NCBI GenBank assembly: GCA_023426505.1
Contig: JAFAAP010000126.1
Location: 1 to 5,330 of the forward strand
Direction: 5' to 3'
DNA: 5,330 nucleotides
Origin: Pseudomonadota bacterium
GTDB taxonomy: Bacteria; Pseudomonadota; Alphaproteobacteria; Rhizobiales; Beijerinckiaceae
Positions 1 through 4,505 of this stretch are shown one piece after another (the first letter of the stretch is position 1; the number at the start of each line of letters is the position of its first letter). The notes beneath the pieces were generated by a model that saw only the letters and a program-made list of their open reading frames with translations, ran no database searches and was not told the origin of the DNA. The translations under genes were made by a program, and so were the position numbers.

Positions 1-920
1 ACCGGGAAGAGGCCGCACCACACCACGGGGATGGACGGCTTGAAACCGGCCAGCGCCTCGGACGCCGGCTTCTTCTCGTCGGTGATGGTGTCGCCCACCT
101 TGGTGAGCGTGATGTCCTTGATGGCCGCCGTGATGAAGCCCATCTCGCCCGGCCCCAGTTCGCCCGTCAGCAGCGCCTTCGGGGTGAACTGGCCGACGCG
201 GTCGACGTCGTGGCTGCTGCCCGTCGACATGAAGCGCACGCGCTGGCCGACCTTCAGCGTGCCGTCCACCACGCGGACCAGGATCACGACGCCGAGGTAC
301 GGGTCGTACCAGGAATCGACCAGCAGCGCCTTCAGGGGCGCGTCCGGGTCGCCCTTGGGCGGCGGCAGCTTCTGGACGATGGCCTCCAGCACGCCCTCGA
401 TGTTGAGGCCGGTCTTGGCCGAGATCGGCACCGCGTCGGAGGCGTCGATGCCGATCACCTCCTCGATCTGCTCCTTGATCCGGTCCGGATCGGCGGCCGG
501 CAGGTCGATCTTGTTGAGGACCGGCACGATCTCGTGGTTGGCGTCGATGGCCTGATAGACGTTGGCGAGCGTCTGGGCCTCCACGCCCTGGGAGGCGTCC
601 ACCACCAGCAGCGAGCCCTCGCAGGCGGCGAGCGACCGCGAGACCTCGTAGGCGAAGTCCACGTGGCCGGGGGTGTCCATCAGGTTTAGGATATAGGTCT
701 TGCCGTCCTCGGCCTTGTATTCGAGGCGCACGGTCTGCGCCTTGATGGTGATGCCGCGCTCGCGCTCGATGTCCATGTTGTCGAGCACCTGCTCCGTCAT
801 CTCGCGGGCGGAGAGCGCGCCCGTCGTCTGGATCAGGCGGTCGGCCAGGGTGGACTTCCCGTGGTCGATATGGGCCACGATGGAGAAGTTCCGGATGTTG
901 TCGAAGGTGCGAGCGGTCAT
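1..920 (-). CDS. lepA: Elongation factor 4 (LepA) GTPase, N-terminal half, cut by window edge
   Basis: LepA is a translational GTPase that binds the ribosome and acts on stalled or mistranslocated complexes. Reading leftward from the ATG at 920 gives about 306 residues, roughly half of the usual 600. The start MTARTFDNIRNFSIVAHIDH aligns with E. coli LepA, which begins close to KNIRNFSIIAHIDH. Visible GTPase motifs are the P-loop AHIDHGKST (16-24), switch I ERERGITIK (52-60), DTPGH (82-86), NKID (136-139) and SAK (167-169). The stretch SRSLAACEG (94-102) followed by VVDASQGVEAQT is typical of LepA and separates it from EF-G, TypA and IF2. After residue 190 a beta-barrel domain II begins (LVDSWYDPYLGVV) and the window ends at GLFPV. 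The downstream end lies outside the window. There is no convincing Shine-Dalgarno before the ATG; the start was chosen by homology. It is co-oriented with hrcA, 139 bases upstream of it. Confidence 0.97.
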   Translation of the reverse strand, partial: MTARTFDNIRNFSIVAHIDHGKSTLADRLIQTTGALSAREMTEQVLDNMDIERERGITIKAQTVRLEYKAEDGKTYILNLMDTPGHVDFAYEVSRSLAACEGSLLVVDASQGVEAQTLANVYQAIDANHEIVPVLNKIDLPAADPDRIKEQIEEVIGIDASDAVPISAKTGLNIEGVLEAIVQKLPPPKGDPDAPLKALLVDSWYDPYLGVVILVRVVDGTLKVGQRVRFMSTGSSHDVDRVGQFTPKALLTGELGPGEMGFITAAIKDITLTKVGDTITDEKKPASEALAGFKPSIPVVWCGLFP

Positions 921-1059
921 AATCTTGCAAATATAAGAATGTTCAGGCCGCAATAGCAGGGTGGCCCCTCAAAGCCAAGAGAGCCGGTGCCGCGTCGCTG
1001 CCCAGGGCCCGGCGGGGGCAGCGATCCGGGATGCTTAGACCCGGAGATCCTGGAAAAGA
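921..1059 (-). promoter_or_regulatory. hrcA-lepA intergenic region with possible lepA promoter
   Basis: This 139-base gap separates two genes transcribed leftward. Reading toward lepA, an AT-rich stretch just before the ATG contains TATATT nine bases upstream of the start codon, and a TTGGCT / TATTGC pair with a 17-base spacer lies further up. Neither is a strong match to a housekeeping promoter, and no Shine-Dalgarno is evident. The half of the gap next to hrcA is GC-rich and holds inverted repeats, described separately. That lepA has its own promoter here is inference; read-through from hrcA is possible. Confidence 0.3.
995..1024 (-). other. GC-rich hairpin between hrcA and lepA
   Basis: TCGCTGCCC at 995-1003 and GGGCAGCGA at 1016-1024 form a perfect 9-bp inverted repeat around a 12-base loop that itself contains GGGCCC. 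In the leftward transcript no U-run follows, so it does not meet the usual description of an intrinsic terminator. It could be a weak terminator, a pause site, or a 3'-end stabiliser of the hrcA mRNA. Confidence 0.4.
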
Positions 1060-1081
1060 CTAACGCCCCCGCTCCAGGATC
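1025..1081 (-). terminator. Possible weak hrcA transcript-end structure, two adjacent hairpins
   Basis: CCAGGATC (1074-1081), inside the last codons of hrcA, pairs with GATCCTGG (1046-1053) across the stop codon with a 20-base loop. Next to it TCCGGG (1025-1030) pairs with CCCGGA (1040-1045) with a 9-base loop. Neither is followed by a U-run in the leftward direction, so termination efficiency is doubtful. The position directly after hrcA is the main support. Confidence 0.25.
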
Positions 1082-2151
1082 CGGGAGATCACCTTGGCGG
1101 TGTAGTCCACCATCGGGACGATGCGGGCGTAGTTGAGCCGGGTCGGGCCGATGACCCCGAGCACGCCGACGATCTTCTGGCTGCCGTCACGGAAGGGAGC
1201 GGCGATCATCGACGAGCCCGACAGGGAGAACAGCTTGTTCTCCGACCCGATGAAGATGCGCACGCCCTCGCCGCCCTCAGCGCGGCTCAGGAGGTCGATG
1301 ACGTCGGTCTGGGTCTCGAGGTCGGAGAAGAGCAGGCGGATCCGCTCCAGGTCCTCGGCGGCCTTCAGGTCGTCGAGGAGGTTGGCCTGGCCGCGCACGA
1401 TGAGCTGGCGCGAGGCCGCGTTGCCGACCGAGGTCGCAAGCCCGGCCTCGACGAGGCGCGCGGTGATCGCGTCGAGCTCGCGCTCCATGTCGTTGCGGCG
1501 GGTCTCCAGCTCCTGGCGCACGTCGCCGAGGGTGCGGCCCTGGATGCGGGCGTTGAGGAAGTTTCCGGCCTCCACCAGGGCGCTCGCGGGCAGGCCCGGG
1601 GGCAGCTCGAGGAGGCGGTTCTCCACCGAGCCGTCCTCCGACACCAGCACCACGAGCGCGCGGCTGGGATCGAGCCGCACGAACTCGATGTGCCTCAGGC
1701 GCACATTGGATTTCGACGTCACCACCACGCCGGCGCCGCGGGAGACGCCGGAGAGCAGCGTCGTGGCCTCGGTCAGGGCGGTTTCGAGGGTGTGGCCCGA
1801 CACCGCGGCCCGCATCTGCGATTCGATGCGCGCCCGCTCCTCGGCCGTGACGTCGCCGATCTCCAGCATCGCGTCGACGAAGAAGCGCAGGCCCGTCTCG
1901 GTCGGCAGGCGGCCCGCGCTCGTATGCGGGGCGAAGATCAGGCCCGCGGCTTCGAGGTCGGCCATGACGTTGCGGATCGAGGCCGGCGAGAGCGACATCG
2001 GCAGGAGGCGCGAGAGATTGCGCGAGCCTAAGGGCTCGCCGGTCGTCAGATAGGTCTCGACGATCTGGCGGAAGATCTCGCGCGAGCGGTCGTTCAGCTC
2101 CGCGATGGCGCGAATTTCTGACAGGCTGGAAGGTGAACCCGGAATATGCAT
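1060..2151 (-). CDS. hrcA: Heat-inducible transcription repressor HrcA
   Basis: HrcA is a cytoplasmic DNA-binding repressor that binds CIRCE operators upstream of groESL and often dnaK or its own operon, and is kept active by GroEL. The 363-residue product is slightly longer than the usual 340-350. The N-terminal winged helix covers about residues 18-90, with LNDRSREIFRQIVETYL (19-35), the recognition segment SPASIRNVMADLEAAGLI (55-72) and the wing PHTSAGRLPTETGLRFFVD (75-93). A central GAF-like dimerisation part follows. The conserved C-terminus reads FIGSENKLFSLSGSSMIAAP and then GVLGVIGPTRLNYARIVPMV, the family signature. The chosen ATG at 2151 gives a normal lead-in to LNDRSREIF; the upstream ribosome site is weak (GAGGA about 15 bases away). 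It is divergent from rph, as in other Rhizobiales, but the next gene downstream is lepA instead of grpE. No CIRCE-like sequence was seen upstream of it. Confidence 0.97.
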   Translation of the reverse strand: MHIPGSPSSLSEIRAIAELNDRSREIFRQIVETYLTTGEPLGSRNLSRLLPMSLSPASIRNVMADLEAAGLIFAPHTSAGRLPTETGLRFFVDAMLEIGDVTAEERARIESQMRAAVSGHTLETALTEATTLLSGVSRGAGVVVTSKSNVRLRHIEFVRLDPSRALVVLVSEDGSVENRLLELPPGLPASALVEAGNFLNARIQGRTLGDVRQELETRRNDMERELDAITARLVEAGLATSVGNAASRQLIVRGQANLLDDLKAAEDLERIRLLFSDLETQTDVIDLLSRAEGGEGVRIFIGSENKLFSLSGSSMIAAPFRDGSQKIVGVLGVIGPTRLNYARIVPMVDYTAKVISRILERGR

Positions 2152-2194
2152 CGGACGGTTCTTCGGTCCTCGTCGGTGAGCCTTTTGTGACCCT

Positions 2195-2225
2195 ATTATG
2201 TGCGGATGCGGGGGGCTTTAGGCAA
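2195..2225 (-). promoter_or_regulatory. Candidate hrcA promoter
   Basis: On the minus strand TTGCCT (2225-2220) and CATAAT (2200-2195) lie 19 bases apart, placing a transcription start near 2188 and giving a leader of about 37 bases before hrcA. The -10 box is good, the -35 box is partial and the spacing is slightly long. No CIRCE inverted repeat (TTAGCACTC-N9-GAGTGCTAA) is present. This is the best pair I can see, not a demonstrated promoter. Confidence 0.3.
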
Positions 2226-2237
2226 GCCTGCGCTTGC
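2222..2237. repeat. Operator-like inverted repeat between hrcA and rph
   Basis: GCAAGC (2222-2227) and GCTTGC (2232-2237) form a perfect 6-bp inverted repeat with a 4-base spacer. It lies between the two divergent genes and overlaps the proposed -35 boxes on both strands. Its spacing would suit a dimeric regulator, but no regulator can be named from the sequence and it does not resemble CIRCE. Confidence 0.3.
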
Positions 2238-2261
2238 TTTCGTGATCCGGGGGATTATGAC
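2234..2261 (+). promoter_or_regulatory. Candidate rph-rdgB promoter
   Basis: TTGCTT (2234-2239) and TATGAC (2256-2261) are separated by 16 bases and would start transcription near 2268, about 29 bases before the rph ATG. A ribosome-binding sequence GGAGAG (2284-2289) sits 7 bases before that ATG and fixes the rph start. The promoter boxes are only moderate matches; the ribosome site is clear. Confidence 0.35.
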
Positions 2262-2296
2262 GCTTCCCACATTTCGAGCTTACGGAGAGATTTGCC

Positions 2297-3010
2297 ATGC
2301 GTCCTTCCAATCGCGCCCCGGACGAGCTGCGCCCCGTCACCCTGGAGCGCGGCGTCGCGCGTTATGCGGAAGGCTCGTGCATGGTGTCCTTCGGGAACAC
2401 CCGGGTGCTCTGCACCGCCTCGCTCGAGGAGAAGGGGCCGCCGTGGCTGCGCGGCACCGGCCGCGGCTGGGTCACGGCGGAATACTCCATGCTGCCCCGC
2501 GCGACCCATGAGCGCACCAAGCGCGAGGTCAATTCCGGCAAGCCCTCCGGCCGAACGCAGGAGATCCAGCGCCTCATCGGCCGCTCGCTCCGCGCAGTCG
2601 TGAACCTTCCGGCCATGGGCGAGCGCCAGATCGTCGTCGACTGCGACGTGATTCAGGCCGATGGCGGCACGCGCACGGCCTCCATCACCGGCGCCTGGGT
2701 GGCGCTGCACGACTGCTTCGCCTGGATGCAGGGCCGCTCGATCATCTCGATCAACCCGCTGCGCGAGCCGGTCGCGGCCGTGTCCTGCGGCATCTACCAG
2801 GGCAGGCCCGTCCTGGACCTGGACTACGCCGAGGATTCGGCCGCCGAGACGGACGCGAACTTCGTCATCACCGGCTCCGGCGGCATCGTCGAGGTGCAGG
2901 GCACGGCGGAGGGCAAGCCCTTCTCGGAGGAGGAGTTCCTGGGCCTGCTGCGCCTCGCCAAGGCGGGCGTCTCCCAGCTCGTCGATCTCCAGAAGAAGGC
3001 CGTGGCCTGA
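2297..3010 (+). CDS. rph: Ribonuclease PH
   Basis: RNase PH is a phosphorolytic 3'-to-5' exoribonuclease that trims the 3' ends of tRNA precursors and other RNAs, releasing nucleoside diphosphates; it works as a ring-shaped hexamer in the cytoplasm. The 237-residue product has the normal family length. It opens with RPSNRAPDELRPVTLERG and contains GWVTAEYSMLPRATHERTKRE (57-77, the active-site loop region), SGRTQEIQRLIGRSLRA (84-100) with Arg86, and CDVIQADGGTRTASITGA (116-133) with the phosphate-binding Gly124-Thr125-Arg126. Acidic residues in LDLDYAEDSAAETDANF (173-189), including Asp180 and Asp186, match the catalytic metal/acid positions. EVQGTAEGKPFS lies in the C-terminal part. The C-terminal helix is complete, unlike the truncated rph of E. 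coli K-12. A GGAGAG ribosome site precedes the ATG by 7 bases. It is first in an operon with rdgB, 2 bases downstream. Confidence 0.97.
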   Translation: MRPSNRAPDELRPVTLERGVARYAEGSCMVSFGNTRVLCTASLEEKGPPWLRGTGRGWVTAEYSMLPRATHERTKREVNSGKPSGRTQEIQRLIGRSLRAVVNLPAMGERQIVVDCDVIQADGGTRTASITGAWVALHDCFAWMQGRSIISINPLREPVAAVSCGIYQGRPVLDLDYAEDSAAETDANFVITGSGGIVEVQGTAEGKPFSEEEFLGLLRLAKAGVSQLVDLQKKAVA

Positions 3011-3012
3011 TC

Positions 3013-3657
3013 ATGCCCCGTCACCTCACCGGCAAGGTCGTCATCGCGACCCACAATCCCGGCAAGCTGCGCGAGATGCAGGAGCTGCTGGCGCCCTTCG
3101 GGGTCGAGGCGGTGTCGGCGGGCGAGCTCGGCCTGCCCGAGCCGGACGAGACCGGCTACATGTTCTCGGAGAACGCGGCCATCAAGGCTCATGCGGCCGC
3201 CAAGGCCACGGGCCTGCCCGCGCTCTCCGACGATTCCGGCCTGTGCGTCGACGCCCTCGACGGGGCGCCGGGCCTGTTCACGGCCAACTGGGCGGGGCCG
3301 AACAAGGACTTTCCGGGCGCCATGGCGCGGGTCGAGCGCGAGCTCCAGAAGCGCGGCGTGACGGCGGAAGGCAACCGGAAGGCGCATTTCGTGTCGGCCT
3401 TGGTCATCGCCTGGCCGGACGGGCACGAGGAGCTGTTCGAGGGAAGGATCTTCGGGCAGGTGGTCTGGCCGCCGCGAGGAACCCAGGGGTTCGGCTACGA
3501 CCCGATGTTCCAGCCGGAGGGATTGGACAAGACCTTCGGGGAGATCTCGTCCGAGGAGAAGCACGGGATCGACTGGTCGAAGCCCGAGCCCGAGGCGCTC
3601 TCGCACCGCGCGCGCGCCTTCGTGAAGCTCGCGGCCGGCTGCCTGCGCCGGATCTGA
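3013..3657 (+). CDS. rdgB: dITP/XTP pyrophosphatase, RdgB/HAM1 family
   Basis: RdgB hydrolyses the non-canonical nucleotides dITP, ITP and XTP to monophosphates and pyrophosphate, keeping deaminated purines out of DNA and RNA. The 214 residues are near the family norm of about 200. Motifs in order are the substrate loop ATHNPGKLREM (12-22), FSENAAIKA (51-59) with the metal-binding Glu53, LSDDSGLCVDAL (71-82) with the Asp73/Asp74 pair that includes the catalytic base, GAPGLFTANWAG (84-95), GTQGFGYDPMF (156-166) and SHRARAF (197-203), which contacts the base. Between EEK (181-183) and SHR there is a segment of 13 residues, much longer than in E. coli RdgB. The start ATG lies 2 bases after the rph stop, and its only ribosome-site candidate (AAGAAGG inside the end of rph) is about 13 bases away, which suggests translational coupling. 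The hemW-like gene often found next is absent. Confidence 0.96.
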   Translation: MPRHLTGKVVIATHNPGKLREMQELLAPFGVEAVSAGELGLPEPDETGYMFSENAAIKAHAAAKATGLPALSDDSGLCVDALDGAPGLFTANWAGPNKDFPGAMARVERELQKRGVTAEGNRKAHFVSALVIAWPDGHEELFEGRIFGQVVWPPRGTQGFGYDPMFQPEGLDKTFGEISSEEKHGIDWSKPEPEALSHRARAFVKLAAGCLRRI

Positions 3658-3663
3658 CAAACG

Positions 3664-3692
3664 AAAAACGGAGCGCCCCCGGGGGCGCTCCG
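3664..3692 (-). terminator. Intrinsic terminator between convergent rdgB and DUF2852 gene
   Basis: Positions 3669-3692 are a perfect 24-base palindrome (GGAGCGCCCCC followed by its complement, flanked by C and G), bordered on the left by AAAAA at 3664-3668. In the leftward transcript this reads as a very stable GC stem followed by UUUUU, 12 bases after the stop codon of the DUF2852 gene, which is a classic intrinsic terminator. On the rightward strand no U-run follows, so for rph-rdgB it would act less efficiently, although the hairpin lies only 11 bases past the rdgB stop. Confidence 0.85.
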
Positions 3693-3703
3693 CATGATCG
3701 AGG

Positions 3704-4195
3704 TCAGACCTCGGTCGGGCCGTTGTTGTTGCGGTCGGCGCGGCGCTTGGCCATGAAGGCGTCGAACTCCTCGCGGTCCTTCGCCCGCTTCAGCTCCTCG
3801 ACGAAGTCGCGGAAGGCGCGAGCCTCCTCATCGAGCTTGCGGCGCTCCTCCTCGAGGCGGCGCAGCTCGCTGCGGCGGTACTCCTCGAAGGCGGCATTGC
3901 CGGTTCCACCGCCGAAGCCGAAGTCGGCCGCCGGACGCCGGGATGAGAAGAGGTCATCGGCGACGCGGCCGAGGTTCTCGCGGAAGAAGGCTTTCGCCTC
4001 GTCGTATTTCGGATAACCCATCATTTTCCATACCACGTAGGCCAGCGCGAGCGGCCAGAACCAGATGAAGCCCAGGACGATGCCGGCGATTTCCAACGCG
4101 CGCCGGGGCGGACGCCCGCAGCGGCGGTGAGCGCCGTTGTTCCACGGGCCCGATTGCGGGCCCGAGTTCCAGGCGGTTGAAGCAGAGTCAGACAT
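3704..4195 (-). CDS. DUF2852-type single-span membrane protein
   Basis: The function is unknown. The product resembles the DUF2852 family of alphaproteobacterial putative membrane proteins. With the start at 4195 it has 163 residues. A short polar N-terminus rich in Ser, Gly, Pro and Asn is followed by RRCGRPPRR (24-32) and one hydrophobic span at about 34-56, with the family core GFIWFWPLALAYVVWK (42-57). Then come YDEAKAFFRENLGR (64-77), a Gly-rich linker (93-99), GNAAFEEYRRSELRRLEEER (99-118), and a charged helix to about residue 152 that is probably a coiled coil, including EEFDAFMAKRR (142-152). The positive patch before the span suggests an inner-membrane protein with a cytoplasmic N-terminus. 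A start at 4228 would add 11 residues (MLLALTWWDFS), but GGTGGGA lies a few bases before the ATG at 4195 and would be inside that longer version, so the shorter form is preferred. It is convergent with rdgB and has its own promoter and terminator. Confidence 0.85.
   Translation of the reverse strand: MSDSASTAWNSGPQSGPWNNGAHRRCGRPPRRALEIAGIVLGFIWFWPLALAYVVWKMMGYPKYDEAKAFFRENLGRVADDLFSSRRPAADFGFGGGTGNAAFEEYRRSELRRLEEERRKLDEEARAFRDFVEELKRAKDREEFDAFMAKRRADRNNNGPTEV
4145..4164 (-). other. Strong hairpin in the first codons of the DUF2852 gene
   Basis: CGGGCCCG occurs at 4145-4152 and again at 4157-4164 with a 4-base spacer. Each copy is itself a palindrome, so the two form an 8-bp all-G/C stem with a CAAT loop in the mRNA. 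It begins about 31 bases after the A of the start codon and encodes the repeated Ser-Gly-Pro of residues 11-17. Such a structure can affect ribosome progress or mRNA folding; any role is inference. Confidence 0.5.
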
Positions 4196-4210
4196 CGAGA
4201 AGTCCCACCA

Positions 4211-4224
4211 TGTTAATGCTAACA
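4211..4224. repeat. Operator-like palindrome upstream of the DUF2852 gene
   Basis: TGTTAATGCTAACA consists of TGTTA and TAACA arms around ATGC. It stands out as AT-rich in a GC-rich window and covers the predicted transcription start and early leader of the leftward gene. This is the usual position for a repressor site. No known regulator is identified. Confidence 0.35.
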
Positions 4225-4229
4225 ACATT

Positions 4230-4259
4230 TACATGCGTGGCCTTTACGGCGCTTTCAAG
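4230..4259 (-). promoter_or_regulatory. Candidate promoter of the DUF2852 gene, sigma-32-like
   Basis: On the minus strand CTTGAAA (4259-4253) is followed after 15 bases by CGCATGTA (4237-4230). The known heat-shock consensus is CTTGAAA, 11-16 bases, CCCATnTA, so the -35 box is perfect and the -10 box differs at one defined position. The same bases can also be read as a housekeeping promoter, TTGAAA with a 17-base spacer before CATGTA. Transcription would begin near 4223, giving a leader of about 28 bases. The sigma factor is undecided from sequence alone. Confidence 0.45.
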
Positions 4260-4350
4260 AGTGAGCGATGCGAATTTTCGGGGGCGCCTTGCCGATGGCG
4301 GCGGGGCTCCCGCTGCACAGCCCGCATGCCGAGCGGCTGCTCCCTCATAG

Positions 4351-4449
4351 CCTCACCCTGAAGAGCGAAGCGTCTCGAAGGGCGAGGCGTCTCCAGAGGG
4401 CACGGGAAGCATCCTTCGAGACGCGGCTACGCCGCTCCTCAGGATGAGG
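4351..4449. repeat. Two inverted copies of a Rhizobiales-type palindromic intergenic repeat
   Basis: The right copy (4410-4449), read on the minus strand, starts CCTCATCCTGAGGAGC, continues through a small hairpin GCGGC-GTA-GCCGC and ends GTCTCGAAGGATG. This resembles dispersed palindromic repeats I know from Methylobacterium and Bradyrhizobium-like genomes. The left copy (4351-4384), on the plus strand, is a degenerate version starting CCTCACCCTGAAGAGC and lacking the internal hairpin. The two face each other, with an 11-bp perfect inverted match at 4371-4381 and 4413-4423. Together they can fold into one large cruciform or RNA hairpin between the TetR gene and the DUF2852 gene. No coding region is supported here. 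Confidence 0.65.
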
Positions 4450-4469
4450 ACGGATGGAATACCGACGGC

Positions 4470-4500
4470 AGCTCCCGCAGCGGAAGGGAGCTTCTGCGGG
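4470..4500 (-). terminator. Overlapping alternative hairpins after the TetR gene, possible terminator
   Basis: AGCTCCC (4470-4476) pairs with GGGAGCT (4486-4492), and CCCGCAG (4474-4480) pairs with CTGCGGG (4494-4500). Both are perfect 7-bp stems, but they share bases and exclude each other. They start 6 bases past the TetR stop codon in the leftward transcript. No U-run follows, so intrinsic termination would be weak; a role as mRNA-end structure is equally possible. Confidence 0.35.
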
Positions 4501-4505
4501 GAGGC

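Noticed and set aside
1133..2053. Long open frame antisense to hrcA (306 codons)
   Set aside because: It lies wholly over a clear hrcA gene, its product is Arg/Ser-rich with no recognisable domain, and such antisense frames are normal in high-GC DNA.
2152..2296. CIRCE operator expected upstream of hrcA
   Set aside because: Neither TTAGCACTC nor GAGTGCTAA half-sites are present; the only dyad there, GCAAGC/GCTTGC, is unrelated.
2824..3660. 278-codon minus-strand frame opposite rph-rdgB
   Set aside because: It is the complement of two conserved enzymes, with no motif of its own and no promoter or ribosome site.
2661..4016. 451-codon plus-strand frame across rph, rdgB and the DUF2852 gene
   Set aside because: It overlaps three well-supported genes in another frame, and its Arg/Ala/Pro-rich translation is typical of an out-of-frame reading in GC-rich DNA.
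4196..4228. Alternative upstream start of the DUF2852 gene at 4228
   Set aside because: It would place the ribosome site inside the coding sequence, sit almost on the predicted transcription start, and add 11 residues (MLLALTWWDFS) that do not look like the family N-terminus.
4137..4361. Small plus-strand frame in the gap right of the DUF2852 gene
   Set aside because: It starts inside the opposite gene, crosses its promoter region and reaches into the palindromic repeat. No ribosome site or homology supports it.
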